From contig NW_024881826.1 in assembly GCF_019059575.1 (NCBI RefSeq), positions 124,001 to 188,000 of the forward strand: DNA of 64,000 bases, read 5' to 3'. How positions within the stretch are numbered: the stretch's first letter is position 1; every line of letters starts with the position of its first letter. This DNA comes from Amphibalanus amphitrite (Eukaryota > Arthropoda > Thecostraca > Balanomorpha > Balanidae). Below the pieces are notes generated by a model that was not told where the DNA came from, made no database searches, and saw nothing but the letters and a program-made list of their open reading frames with translations. Made by a program: the position numbers and the translations under genes. Positions 1-11,171 of this stretch are shown piece after piece.

Positions 1-465
1 TTTTAACAACATTTTAGAAGGTGGGATTAGTCCCTTTAATTGCTAGCTACATTCATCGTATCTTGCGTGAGGATAGTCATCACTCGGGGACCAGTCGTTG
101 AAAGCAAGGAAAAACGACGAGGAGAAGGTTTTGTAAAAAGTCGCAGCGATTGCATTGAGCATTAAATGACGAAAATATTTTTACCCCCCACCGCCTCAGG
201 CGATCACGAGCCGTCACCCACCTGGGCCGGGCCGGGTCGTAGGCAGCCACGGATGCAGCTTTCTCCGGTGCCTAGACAGTTGCGATTTTGATATCGCTTT
301 TTGGCAGTAGCCACAGCGAACCGCGCTGGGCCACATTGCTTTGCAAGCTCACAAACTCGCGATGAAAAACGCCAATCCGCAAACTCATTCATTATCATAA
401 TCATAATCACAATAAAAAGCAAAAAAAATCAAAAAAATGAAAAGATTAACGGTATATCGCCATTA

Positions 466-622
466 CCAGTAGCATGGATGAGATAATAATGGATTGGTGT
501 CTTCGCAGTTTTTGGCGACATTGAGCTCAGGCCTGCCATCTAGCGGGAGAATTGTCGTAAGTTAGGAGCAAGCCGAGTGAACGCCGCTGATTAGCATTGT
601 GACACACGGGAGTGTGGTGTAG
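466..622 (+). repeat. Dispersed repeat, inverted partner at 37,001-37,167
   Basis: About 155 bp, reading through ATGGATTGGTGTCT and CGTAAGTTAGGAGCAAGCCG, recurs as reverse complement at 37.0-37.17 kb with roughly 75-85% identity by eye. Both copies hold a phrase around GGCCTGCCATCTAGCG. No coding pattern is seen. The two copies lie about 36 kb apart on opposite strands. They are best read as two members of one dispersed family, not arms of one element. Confidence 0.7.
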
Positions 623-803
623 TAGCAGGCTTGTTGTGCAATTTTTCAAAAGGTAATGTCTTTATATGTCAGTAAAAGCGAAGAAATTAATAGATTTATG
701 TGCAGGGTCAGTAATAAGATAAGCAGTTCCATGTTATTTCCTCATTAAATCGTGAAACAGGGAGTTATTGGAGACTTCGCCAGCACGTGTCGTTTTCGGG
801 TGG

Positions 804-900
804 CTATCAAAGCATACAAAAGCGCAGCGTACAATCCTCAAAACATACAAAATCGCAACATACAACGCGCAAAACCTACAAAACAGGCAAGGTAGGGGAC
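804..900 (+). repeat. Left half of a split TACAAAA motif array (target of the MULE-like insertion)
   Basis: Degenerate tandem array with about 15-17-bp subunits built on a CATACAAAATCGC-like core. It stops abruptly at GTAGGGGAC (892-900). Its other half resumes with the same GTAGGGGAC at 25,375. A complete, unsplit copy lies in reverse orientation at 35,515-35,745 and reads straight through the GTAGGGGAC. The array is therefore the pre-insertion target. Confidence 0.85.
892..900 (+). repeat. 9-bp target-site duplication GTAGGGGAC, left copy
   Basis: GTAGGGGAC directly precedes the left TIR, and the identical 9-mer follows the right TIR at 25,375-25,383. The unoccupied homologue at 35,646-35,654 (minus strand) has it once. 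A 9-bp duplication is typical of MULE and Foldback/NOF-type transposons. Confidence 0.88.
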
Positions 901-1160
901 GCGTATATATCTTTCCCGAGCGAAAAAAAAACAAACATTCCAGTTTTTTGGCGCTTTTGTTTCAATTGTGGTTGTTTTGTTCGAAGGCTTATACAGGTGG
1001 TGTTTGCGCAAAATTTCTAACGGAAAATCACCGACTATTTAGTGTCGACAGCTGCATATTAACTTTTTGAACACGCCTCCATCACTGCTTGTTTATTGGC
1101 TGTCTGTGGTATTGGGCTGTGTTGCTGTATATACCGTGTGTTGCTGGGTGAGGCTCTCTC
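901..1160 (+). repeat. Left TIR of the MULE-like element
   Basis: Its reverse complement is found at 25,374-25,287 plus 12,388-12,200, with nearly continuous identity. Shared landmarks are a GGCGCTTTTGTTTCAATTG block, a GTGTCGACAGCTGCATATT block and a GGTATTGGGCTGTGTTGCTG block. Homology ends near GCTGGGTGA. Confidence 0.85.
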
Positions 1161-4014
1161 TATCGTCTGGAGGTTTCGAAAGATGCTCTCCAGAGATGGC
1201 GCTAGTAAATTTGGCTGACATGACGTCATGCTAAAAAGTGATGGATTTTGTGAGAGCAAATGTAATAAAAGTTGAAAATTTTGTACTTTTGCTTAATTAA
1301 GAAAAAATAAATATACAATTGTTCAAAACAGCGTTTTCCTCATTCATCCTTCATTGTTTTAAGAGGAATATAGACAATTTAAATATTTTTTCTTGACCGC
1401 AATTCGCACACGCACTAAATTAAAAGCTGGAGTTTTGTGCGTTCGTAAATTGTGATTTGAGAAAATAAATTGACAATTATCTTTTGCACTTTTGCTTTAC
1501 AATCATTTTTCAATGCAGATGAATGCATAAATTATTCAAAAATAGGCATATCTTTGAAATATTATGATTTTCCACAAGCAAATTTTCCCAAAAACTTGAA
1601 CTACTTACAACTGACGAACGCATCCAATAATCTGGATGTCTTAGGATGAGTTCGTCATTTTTTCCCAAGGAAATACGATACAGTTCAAGCTATTTTACCG
1701 ATTTATTAGGGTACTTTTGCCAATGAATTAATAAATAAATGACAACAATTAATCTCATTATCAACCATACTCGGAAGCATTTTTTTCGCATAAGCGCGAA
1801 CACATCCGCGCTTTCATGAAAAGTCACGCCTGTAGATGTCAGGACTGCTGCTTTATGTTTCGCAAGGTGGCGCAGCGCGCAGGGTGCCGACTACCGAGGC
1901 TGAGGTCTCCAGACTCTCCACCACGATTTAACTTGGAAATGGCCGATGGGGAAGGTCTCACCCAAAAACGGACGCCCTTTTACACAGCTGCATAAAGAGA
2001 ATGAATTATTGGCATAGCTGACCACACGTCCCCTCCCCCTCTCCGCCCCAGCTCAATAGGAAATATCGCCTATTTTCCTTAGTCAGTTATATTCTGACTA
2101 ATTTCTCACTCTTCCCAGTAAACCTTAACATGCATGATGCAGATGTCCACTGCGTAAGTCGTGTGCTTCCGTATGTGTGCCAACTATATAGTGTTGCCTA
2201 CACTCTACAGTACAGCCTACTGCTTCCCCATTGTCGTTATAATTGGTGATTCTCAGGTCAAAAGTTACACAGTGGTCTCAGAGAACAATCGTTTCAACAA
2301 ATTAACGATTCAAACCATTGCATTCTACTTATATTCCGGTCAGTTCTGCTACTAAACGATTCCGGCAAAACACTCTTTAGGTTATGTATTAGCGAACCAC
2401 CACACAAAATTCGCCCAATCAATGGTCAGTTATTACTGCTGGGCTGAACCGTCATACGCTATATAGCCTATTGCAGTCAATATTTTCAGAACGATACTGA
2501 CTGACGAAACACAACGTATTCGCGGATTCGCACATACGTTGGCACCCAGGTGGCCTGTCAGCAGCCGCACAAATCCGCACAGCGCAGCCGGGATTTGACA
2601 TTGAGATGGTACACCGTAAAGCATGCCTTTCCACACAGGCACAAGCACAGGGACACAAATTCTCAAAATCCAAACTTATTCCAATACTGGTCAATTGCGA
2701 ATAGGCATAAAGTTTTGAGGTTTTCTCATGTTCATTCTTCTTTCACTAACACACGCGGCAGACTGCAGCAGCTGCAGAACATCTCACAGAGCTGCGCTGG
2801 ATGCAGTCATGAGCTGGGACACGGTTTGTGACCAATGACCGATCGGGGGTGCCAGCCTCCTCCCGGCACGCGATGCACTGGCCGCCGCGCAGTCGATGTC
2901 GGGGCACCGCCGGCATTCGCCGACAGGGTTCCATCCGATTCGGTGTATTGGTGGCAGCCCGAACAGTGACCCACGCGAAGCTGGCGGACGTCGATGGCCG
3001 ATGAGCGATGCCCTTCCGCGACCGGCGGTGGCAGTCGGTCCCACATCAAGAACAGATACCAGTCATGCGGTCAGTCGGCGACGGCGCTGTCGCGAGCCGA
3101 TCTGATGGTCGCGCGGTGGGCGTCGCCGACGTCCACCGGGACCGTCGACTGGGGGAGCGCGGCCGCCTCTTGGCCGCCGCCTCTGGTCGGCGAGCTCGTT
3201 GCGCTGTGGGACGGCATCCACTGCAAGTCGTTCACTGTGAAGCGGTCGTTTGACCGGACCTGGCAGGCGGGGAAAGGGGGCCTCAGATGAAGTAAAACCA
3301 TCCCTCAGGCCAGCTTGAACTGGCTCTCCACCTCACCATGTTAGATAAGCGGACACCCTCGTGATCATCGCAGCGATGATTGCCAATTGGTGTGTCATTA
3401 TGGGAGAGGATGCCAGCCTCCTTTGCAAGATAGTCTGCCTTTAATATAGTGCAGCCCGACCCATTGCCTGTGGCGCAGACTGGGCTTGATAATGCAGTGC
3501 AGGACACACCAAACGTAAGCGGCCATCTGTACCCCCTGTGCAGTAGGGCTGACTCAAGAGCCCAGAGTTGCCCTCCCCCCACCATTCTGTGCACGTGATA
3601 ACTGGATGGGACATGCCATGGTCAGCATCTGTTCAAAAGCTGCCCTAAGCATGTAAAGCTCCACTGGCATGCTCAAGCATGGTCACAGTCAGTTCTCACT
3701 TCTCAGTTGAACCTCCAATGGAAACCTATCACAAAGTAGAGATCAGGGCGCCTCTCACACTGCAGCACACTCAACGACTGAGGCACCATCTCATTCTCAT
3801 CACTTGCAGGTGGTTCTTGCCAGGAGCAATGCCAGCCACGCACATCAGGTGATAACAGCAGTGTACAACTGCAATCTACAAGCATCCATGTTCTTTCTGG
3901 TTTTCTCCTGTTGAGATCCACTGCCATGCATGAACTTGATGGGCTTTTGTTGAGCTCCTCCCATGTGCAGACAGGTTTCTGCTGAAACAAAGCAAAGCAA
4001 ATGTGATTAATAAT
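1161..4014. other. Interior of the MULE-like element without a recognised gene
   Basis: The stretch from 1,180 to about 2,750 is AT-rich with no convincing coding pattern. Between 2,800 and 3,290 the sequence becomes GC- and CpG-rich and several overlapping short ORFs appear on both strands. None gives a recognisable domain, although one plus-strand frame (2,994-3,290) is open for 98 codons. This patch could be another captured exon or a CpG-rich repeat. From 3,300 to 4,010 there are only short, unrecognised ORFs. Confidence 0.4.
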
Positions 4015-4357
4015 GGCCCTGTTTCACCATCCAGACACTGTGTGCACTGGTAGCTACGGCATACCATAGCATCACTCAAATGACGTTGCATGTGATCTCT
4101 TAGTTTATGATCAATCGCGTTTGGAACAGAGTGAGAGGTTCTGAAAAACCGTACCAAGAACAGAGGTTTGAGTTCAAATACTGCTAGCATGCTGCTGGTG
4201 CTGGTACCGCAGCGTGCTAGCGTTCTGGGATGCTGTCATAGCTTAGCGTCACAGTGAAGTTTGTTGACACTGCCATGGAAACCCAATGCTCTGACACACG
4301 CAGCGCACTGCAGTGCTGAGCACTGCAGTGCGTGCTCTGCCGTGAAACACCACCCAT
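4015..4357. mobile_element. Possible Harbinger-like MITE relic
   Basis: Begins GGCCCTGTTTCACCATC, which matches the end of the clear MITE at 11,607. It ends in a diverged inverted counterpart, GTGAAACACCACCC. The interior shares a CCATGGAAACCCAATG phrase with similar relics at 11.66 and 62.17 kb and has a GCTAGCATGCTGCTGG stem. The ends are imperfect and no clean target duplication is visible. Confidence 0.4.
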
Positions 4358-4894
4358 GAACGTTGGTTGCATGACCAGGATGGAGCAGTGTGGCAGACAG
4401 TGATTTTAATTTTAATTGCACTTCCTAGAGATTAAAATGTTGTTGGTGAAATTGCTATTCATTATTCCTATAACCATTGTCTAAATTTCACATTTCAAGA
4501 CAGCATCAGCATTGACATGTTATATAAAATAAGGTTTAGACTTCAGGTGGTCCCGGGTTCAGCTTAAGTAAAACAAGGGCAAAAAATTGTCAAAAAAATA
4601 TTTAAAAAAAATACCTGCCTTCATCAACACCTCATCTAATCTAACCTCATCCTCATCTAACAAGGCCCTAAAAGCAAAAACCGTTTGAATAACAATGTAA
4701 TATTTTGCAACCGCTGCACCATTACTGTCACGTACGCTATCCCTAGATTGGTTGCTGGTAAGTAGTGGTTGTCGTCATCAACTCGTCATGCAGCAGCTGA
4801 TTGGGATGGGCGGGGCCTATTTTTATCCAGGCGATAGAGAGAGCCCTGGGTGATTGTGATAATATTTTGATGATTAACCTTTTTATTCGGCGGT

Positions 4895-5170
4895 GGAGAA
4901 TTCTGAAAATCCCAGGACCCAGGGGGTGCTACAAACCCCTAATTATCCACCCCTGTTTTTTATTTTAAGTTCCATCCAGTACCAGTATCAGTATGGGTGT
5001 TTTTGGCAATGGAAGGTAGGTGAAACATTTCATTATTGTAATTTTAATCTTTTGAGACCTGAATTTCAACATTCTCTTGAGAGCCTGAGAGCATTCATGC
5101 CAAGGTTTCTGAGTCTGTTTCATGATAAAGAGACAATATTTATAATGGAGTCAACTTGTGGGTCAAGTCA
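4895..5170 (+). repeat. About 260-bp direct repeat, copy 1 (copy 2 at 11,926-12,175)
   Basis: Both copies run from a CCCAGGGGGTGCTACAA block through a GAAACATTTCATTATTGT block to a GGAGTCAACTTGTGGGTC block, at about 93-95% identity by eye. Just outside each copy lies a short segment around GATTGTGATAATATTTTGATG, in opposite orientations (4,850-4,885 and 12,178-12,222). The pair brackets the transposase remnant and RFT1 region within the MULE-like element. Confidence 0.8.
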
Positions 5171-5886
5171 GCAGAACTTGATAAATGAGTATGACATCAC
5201 CTCTACACCTGTCGCCTCCTGTATTGTAGTGATGGCAGGTTCAATGCTGAGTCTCAGAATAATAGCCAGCGAGCGTATACTGTTGTTTTGTATTTCTATG
5301 CCCGATCGGCCCTAATGTGTAATGTCTTGCATTTCTAAATATTGAACTGTAATGAATGAGACGCTGTAATGAGGTACTGTAATGAAAAGACTGCCTCAGA
5401 CTGCAAGGTTTTATTTAACCAAATATGACTGCATGTCTGCTACAGAATGAAACACTGACAAACACTGACACTGACATCAGGCACTGACAAAGTGAATGCA
5501 CAAGAACGATAAGGACTTCTGGACTTCAGAGCAAGAGATACACCCCACGCTCAGGAACGCCGCTGTCACCACATATAGCATACAGCACCCGGTCGTGCCC
5601 ATCATTAGCCTACAAGCCCCACCAGATGCTAACCGGCCACGATTTTACCGCCCTCTACGAAAAGCAGTCATCTCACTTTGCAAGCGACCTCTACAACGAT
5701 AGAGGAATCGACAACTGGCAATCCGACCTGATCGCGTCTCTCCGGTCTTACCACTTTGGCTGTGCAGTGGTGGTAAACGGTAATGGGCTTCCGCAATTAC
5801 CATAAGCTCCAGGGAGGTGCCATCCCCACACCTCCCCTGCCGTCCTCTGCATCGCCATCGTTCATCACAAATGGCTATAACTAGGG
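5171..5886. other. Interior of the MULE-like element; no recognised gene
   Basis: Short ORFs only. A minus-strand frame at 5,645-5,905 is open for 86 codons and lies directly downstream of the transposase remnant, so it could be a shifted continuation. It shows no motif I recognise. Confidence 0.3.
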
Positions 5887-6686
5887 TTACCCGCGTGCTC
5901 CGCAACGCGAAGAAGGGTTATGTTTGACCCGTGGGTATTGGGTTGGTCTGTGTCGATTTGGTTGGTATCCATTTCCTTCGATTGCTTTTTGACGGCCAAG
6001 CATTTTGTAATAAAAAAGATACATCGCATCGAGGTGCCCGTGTCGTATTACCATGCGTTCTACTTTAGGATGATTCGAAAACTGGCGTGAAGTCTTTTGA
6101 GGGCCATCGATGAATTTCGCTAAAAATGACGATGTAATGGTTTGGAACATTTACATTTTTAAGGATACTGTTGCTAATCATGCAAAAATGAAGAGTGAAT
6201 ATTGGACAGAATTGAATGCTCTATCCAATGGTACCATATTCAATTGCCAAAGGTATCAGGTTATGCAGCAAACCCCGTGTGATTAATAAAGTGGCACAAA
6301 ATTGACAAACACCATTTTCTCCTGTGATTTGCACCACCTTGATTTGGATCAATCAGCTTTTCACAATTTTTATATGAGAGGCGGTACCTTTCTCTTGCAA
6401 ATAGGAGTTGATTCAACTCGCTCCGTCTGACGGTCACCTGAAAATAATATAAATTCCCAAATCCGTCCAAAACGTCAATTTTCCAAATAAAAGTGCCCTC
6501 CCCGGTGCACGTGGCGCGTGCCATCCCCTGCACCGCACACCATTCGATAGCCCGTTCAATTCTGTACACGATGCTGTTTTCCCCGTGCCGGTCGGACCCC
6601 TGGTCACCAAGATATTGCACGGGAACTGGACCCGTGTCGGCCAAAATTAGCCGTTTTCGCCCGATTTCGCACGCCGATTTATACAT
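5887..6686 (-). pseudogene. Decayed MULE-family transposase (FLYWCH-like region plus start of DDE region)
   Basis: Two minus-strand reading blocks lie in order and are separated by stops. The upstream block (6,686-6,261, 141 codons) contains HGENSIVYR followed by WC, then a Cys about ten residues on and CTGEG, and ends in an aromatic stretch. This resembles the small Cys-rich FLYWCH-type zinc module that MULE transposases carry near the N terminus. The downstream block (6,150-5,887, 87 codons) contains FIDG, then RQFS, then an IRHGHLDAMY segment. That order matches the DGTF...P..F.Q...HGH.....Y start of the MULE DDE domain. The canonical DGTF reads DGPQ and there is at least one frame break, so it is inactive as it stands. 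No catalytic DDE triad or C-terminal half was found. The family call is pattern recognition only. The location inside an element with 9-bp duplications supports it. Confidence 0.45.
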
Positions 6687-6689
6687 GTA

Positions 6690-7134
6690 AAGTCTATGAC
6701 GCGAATTTGCACTTTTTGAGCACGCGCCTCGCGCTCCCTATCAATCCGATCGAGCTGAGACCCCTCAAAGGCACGTCGCGCATCCTTGATCTATAAGTTG
6801 TGCAAATTTCAGCGCGCTAGGTGCAACGGTCTGGCCTGTAGTCCACGCAAAGCACCACCAAGTCGGGACCTCGGTAACGGACAGACGCACCCTCCTCAAA
6901 TAGTAATATAGATTAGGATCTGAATGCCAAAATTCATCGGTAGGAAGTTGCTTTCAAGCACTGTCCGGCTCTCAAATGGGCGATAGCCACAACGCCCCCT
7001 GCAGTCGCACCAGTCTTAAAATTGATAGATCCACTCTACTGACAGGCACGGTGTATATTCAACCCAAAATGCACATAAATATCACAACAAAACAACCCCT
7101 ATTCCCTGCGTGACCATGTGAGTAGCACTCCCCG
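6690..7134. other. Spacer between RFT1-like terminal exon and transposase remnant
   Basis: About 450 bp with no ORF of note and no canonical AATAAA polyadenylation signal close downstream of the RFT1-like stop codon on the minus strand. Nothing else is recognised. Confidence 0.3.
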
Positions 7135-7408
7135 CTAGCTGCGCTTCAGTTTATCCCCGACCCGCTCCCTGACCGCCTGGAGGAGGCGGGGCTCGCTGTA
7201 CACCGCCGCGGCCACCACGGCGGCCCCACAGAGCGCGCCCACAGCCACATGGGCGGCGGCGGAGCTGGGGTACAGCCAGCTCTCGGAGCCGGCTGCGAGC
7301 AGGCCGGCGGTCACCAGCGCGGCAGCCACGGCGGCCGGCGGGCGGAGACCGAGCAGCGGCGGCACGGACACCGCCGGCTCCAGCGGCAGGCCGGCCACGA
7401 ACCGGTAA
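7135..7408 (-). CDS. RFT1: RFT1-like terminal exon
   Basis: The acceptor is GCCAG before TTACCGG at 7,408 and the stop codon TAG is at 7,137-7,135. It encodes the last two membrane segments, rich in Ala and Val, with HVAVGALCG matching the HIAVGAF block of vertebrate RFT1, and a basic tail ending KLKRS. The phase joins the previous exon by a split Cys codon (TG plus T). Confidence 0.85.
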
Positions 7409-7846
7409 CTGGCGACACACGGGGCGGGGACAGGGTGAGAGAGGTACGGGACACTGTATCGGGCATCAGCGACACACGGGGTGGGGACAGGGTGAAAGGG
7501 GTACGGGACACTGCATCAAGCGCCAGCAACACACTGGACGGGGCGAGCGGGCAGCAGCAGCAGAAAATGGGACGAAGACATGATGGTTGAGAGTGGCACG
7601 GGACACTGTATCGGGAACCAGCAGCATACGGGGAGGGGACGGGATGATAATTGAGAGGGGTACAGGACACTATTGGGGACAGCAGACATTCGTATCAGTC
7701 GATAGACGGGTGAAGTAACGAGATCCAAGTATATCGAGATCGGCGAATAAAGCGTGATATTGACTATCCATGACAGATTGGATAATGATGTAAATAATTA
7801 GACCAATTAGGACAAATCAAATCTATTCAAAAACACAAAAACTCAC

Positions 7847-7975
7847 CAAACGTATATCCTGGTCAGCATATTGACGCAGTTGGCGAGGATAAATCCAACC
7901 CCGCCGAATAGCCTAGTAAAGATCCCTGTCGAGATGACGAATATCACAGATAGCAGCACCATCTTCCGGTTATAC
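7847..7975 (-). CDS. RFT1: RFT1-like exon
   Basis: The acceptor is TTTCAG before GTATAACC and the donor is TTTG then GTGAGT. The 129 bp encode a transmembrane stretch ending VGFILANCVNMLTRIY. The VGFILANC block is the most conserved part of this region in RFT1 proteins. Frame is kept on both sides. Confidence 0.88.
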
Positions 7976-8225
7976 CTGAAACACCGGAAAACGCCACAAC
8001 ACCTGTCAAAGCGCCCGATAGTAACGTTCCTAGCTTCACTTTATCGACACGACTGGCCAGCCTTTCCACTTCGCCTTTAGCCGCAAAAGGCAGTCTAACA
8101 ACAAAAACCAACATGAGAACGTCATTTCCTAATCCGCTCAGCCTCTACCGACTAATTTACCTCACTCCTTACTAAGCCACCGACCATTTCCCGACTGCTT
8201 TCCATAAACCCTCCACGGCACTTAC

Positions 8226-8476
8226 CCATTGATCTGTTCCTGGCGCATCACCGCGAACGTGTAGCACTCCAGCACTCCGTTCACCGCCAGTAGGAGCACG
8301 TAGGCGCACTGGGCGCGCAGCAGACTGACGGCCGGACCGGCGGTCAGCAGGGCGCCTCCGTACAGCCGCAGCAGCAGGTGGGAGTAGCTCCAGCCGAACG
8401 TGACGGCAACCAGACCGAGCAGGCTCATGGCGCGCAGCAGGTCGTGCAGAACCCGGCCCGCCGCGGCAGACACCGG
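8226..8476 (-). CDS. RFT1: RFT1-like exon
   Basis: The acceptor is CTGCAG before CCGGTG and the donor is ATGG then GTAAGT. The 251 bp encode FGWSYSHLLLRLYGG and YVLLLAVNGVLECYTFAVM. These correspond to the FGFAYSQLALDIYGG and YVLLLAINGVTECFTFA blocks of vertebrate RFT1. Confidence 0.9.
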
Positions 8477-8491
8477 CTGCAGGGAGAGGGG

Positions 8492-8600
8492 GTAGGGTCA
8501 GACTCATAGCGCGGAGTAGGTCGTGTAGCACCCGGCCCGCCACCGCAGACACCGGCTGGAGGGGGAGGGAGCTGTCAGGCACCGGCTGGAGGAGAGGTGC
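8492..8600 (-). repeat. Partial tandem duplications of the RFT1-like exon start
   Basis: Just upstream, in transcript terms, of the exon at 8,226-8,476, about 70 bp covering the acceptor and first codons is repeated at 8,492-8,560. A shorter third copy of the ACACCGGCTG(C/G)AGG acceptor region follows near 8,575. The extra copies carry CTGGAG in place of the CTGCAG acceptor, so they are unlikely to be spliced. Confidence 0.75.
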
Positions 8601-8945
8601 CAAACTGTCCCCTTCCAGTGACTGGCGAGAAGGGGAGAGATGGCCAGAAGGATAGAAGCTGGGCAACAAAACAAACCGAATGACAAAAAAGACACCAAGA
8701 TGAAGATCACAACGACTGGCAGTAAGGACTTATAGCGGAGATGAAGAGTAGCTACGAGTATAATTGGCTAATATCAGAGGAGTGTGTGCTTACAGCTTTT
8801 TCGGCGCCTCACCGGGCATCGACACACTGTGGTCAACGTTACTGATATTTTCACCAAATGCCACTACTCCTCAGTAAAAAAAAAATAACACAAAAAACTA
8901 ACATCAAACACCTCCTACCACACAATCAGCCACGTTGCCACCTAC

Positions 8946-9185
8946 CTTTCCCCGTTCCACTGTGCGCGAGAAGTAGACGTAGGCGTTCTCCTCGACTGGC
9001 TGAAAGAGGAAGCGAGCCGCCAGGCTGCCCAGGTTGGCCACCACGTCGTACAGGCCCTGCTCGGAGAAGTCGAGCAGGTGGAAGGCGGTCATCAGGTAGC
9101 GCTCGCCCTCCGTCAGCAACTGCTTCAGCAGGCCTTGTTTGAAGAAGCTCCAGGTGAGGGCCAGCTGGTCACGGTCCAGCGCCGG
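8946..9185 (-). CDS. RFT1: RFT1-like exon
   Basis: The acceptor is CGTCAG before CCGGCG and the donor is GGAAAG then GTAGGT. Exactly 80 codons encode [39 protein letters not shown] and FQPVEENAY. This is the best-conserved core of RFT1 and identifies the gene. Confidence 0.92.
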
Positions 9186-9539
9186 CTGACGAGGAGGGGA
9201 GGAGAGGCATTACTGATCAGTGAAGAGAGATGGCAGCAAGGGTCACATCGCCACCGTCGCGACAGGAAATGTTAGAGGCAGACGCGGTTGCTGGGAAAAC
9301 GTGGCAGCACAACTTTGGCTCTATTTCTAAGGATACTCGATCCAGCGCTGCCGTGAGCTGTCTGTAACACAGGTAGGTCTTAATACCGTTTGACTGCAAC
9401 CTAAGAGGCCTTAGACCTAAAGTTCTAGCTAAATGAAACGAAGAATGCGACGACTTGGCCAAAAGAAACCACTATGACCGCGAAAACGCTTGACTACATT
9501 TGAAACCCCGCCCCTTTACAAATAGTTCACTGGCCTCAC

Positions 9540-9773
9540 CTGTCCCGGCACCAGTCTGGGTCCCAGCTCGCTCGCCGACTTCACCGGTAGACAGTTATCC
9601 GGTGAGCGGACGTGCCAGAGCAGCAGCAGGGTGCCGTAATAGATGACCACGAGGAGAGCGGAGCTGACCGCGTGGCCCACACAGTAGGCCCAGATGGCGT
9701 GGGACGGGTACAGGGCGATCAGTCAGGCTTTGAGCGCCACCCGACTGCACAGACTGACCATGTCGGCTACCAC
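9540..9773 (-). CDS. RFT1: RFT1-like exon with in-frame stop
   Basis: The acceptor is CCCAAG before GTGGTAGCC and the donor is GGACAG then GTGAGG. The 234 bp give 78 codons in phase 0 on both sides. VVADMVSL continues directly from FVKLK of the preceding exon. Codon 17 is TGA (9,725-9,723), between ALKA and LIALYPSHAIWAY. The frame is open on both sides of it, so this is a single nonsense change. The acceptor is AAG, not the usual CAG or TAG. Confidence 0.82.
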
Positions 9774-10068
9774 CTTGGGAGAGAGGGAGAGCGGGTGGGT
9801 GAGAGAGTGGTGAGAGGAGATGGGGAGGGGCGAGAAGACGATAAGAGAGTCAGAGATAATCCACATATGCCAGCAAGGTAGGGAGAATACAGTACTTCAA
9901 CGCGGTGTGAACGATCGACGATACGCAAACGACTGTCACAGCAGGCGATTTGAGCTTCGGATATAATTTCACTGATATAGCAGAGTCATCGGGGAACCGA
10001 AGCGCCTAAAATATTTTCCCCTGACACCCTGTTCCTCTCCTCTGCGTCACCCCACCGCCGTCATTCAC

Positions 10069-10255
10069 CTTCAATTTGACAAAGAGCATGGCCTGCGCCA
10101 GGATGACCAGCGGCTGGGCGGCCGTCTCCAGTACGACCATGGCCGCGGTGACCCACACGCCCAGACGGTACTCTGAGGTCACCTCGGGCGCCGGCTGGCT
10201 GAGCGCGTGCAGCCAGAGGCCGGCCAGCGCCGCCGACACCGCCGCTGACACGGGC
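10069..10255 (-). CDS. RFT1: RFT1-like exon (5' border uncertain)
   Basis: The donor is TTGAAG then GTGAATG at 10,069. The encoded VTAAMVVLETAAQPLVILA and FVKLK match the segment of RFT1 ending VLAQAHMFVKLK. The acceptor is taken as GGCTAG before GCCCGTG, but its pyrimidine tract is weak and an upstream border up to about 10,300 is possible. Confidence 0.78.
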
Positions 10256-10507
10256 CTAGCCAGAGTAGCCATAGTAGCTAGCCTCATGACTCTTGGACTA
10301 TGAAAGGCAAACGAGTCTGTGTGTATAGTTATGAACGCGGCTTCGTGCGGGTTACACCAAGTACGTGCGTGTTCGGCGTTCGCGTTGTGCATTTTCGTAT
10401 CCGTAAGTGTGTGCGTTTTCTTGTATAGGTATTTCTTGTGTTATCTTCAACCAGCTCGGACTCGGAGTGTAATCGCCACGCCGATTGTGGATTGCTCTTG
10501 ATCGTCA

Positions 10508-10536
10508 ATACATACATACATACATACATACATACA
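10508..10536 (+). repeat. (CATA)n microsatellite
   Basis: About seven perfect CATA tetramers in an intron or decayed part of the RFT1-like copy. Confidence 0.95.
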
Positions 10537-10790
10537 CGCTAACAGGGGAGCGGGGCGTCAGTCAGAGGCAATTACAACACTGCTCTTTTGTAATACACTC
10601 AATTCACTGGCAATAAAACATTACATACTTATGTGCCTATGACGATCCCCACATCTGAAGAAATAAACGTCATTTATCGAGGCAATGACCTTTTAAAACC
10701 ACTACTACTCAACAGAACTGTGCCGATTAGCTGCTACCCATTGACTGCCTCCACAGTCCACATTCCACAACAACACCTGTTTTTGAAGTA

Positions 10791-11010
10791 GGTACACTCG
10801 GGGGCAGATTGATGTTCCACGACTCCCTACCCATCGAGCTCCCATGGCTCAGCACTGGCTGCTGCCAGTGGCAGCACTAGCAGCACTGGCACTGGCATGC
10901 AGTGCTGAGCAGTGCTGAGGGCAGGCAACACTGACATCAGCCAGTGCTGAGCCATGGGATCGCCCGATGGGTAGGGAGTGGTGGAACATCATTCTGCCCC
11001 CGAGTGTACC
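10791..11010. mobile_element. 220-bp palindromic MITE with GGTACACTCGGGGGCAGA ends
   Basis: Starts GGTACACTCGGGGGCAGA and ends with its inverse, flanked by TA on both sides. The element is nearly self-complementary; arms of about 90 bp meet around CAGTGCTGAGCAGTGCTGAG. The same termini bound the 5-kb foldback at 39,021-44,050, so this is a miniature relative. It sits where the missing RFT1-like exon would be expected. Confidence 0.85.
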
Positions 11011-11011
11011 T

Positions 11012-11171
11012 ATATCGACAGTTCCCAGCAAGCACATCCTAAGTGTCAAATTTTTGAAATTGAGATTTCTATACCATTCGACTCAGCTCGTGGAGCTGAG
11101 TCGAATGGTTATGAAAATCACAGTTTCGAAAATTTGACACTTGGGATGTTCTTGCTGGGAACTGCCGATAT
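11012..11171. mobile_element. 160-bp hairpin MITE
   Basis: The ATATCG-(A)CAGTTCCCAGCAAG end and its inverse at 11,151-11,171 enclose an almost perfect palindrome. The centre, GACTCAGCTC/GAGCTGAGTC, is near 11,091. It lies immediately next to the preceding MITE. Confidence 0.85.

Noticed and set aside
2784-3290. GC-rich overlapping ORFs (up to 98 codons)
   Set aside because: Frames are open on both strands because of base composition. No motif or splice arrangement was found.
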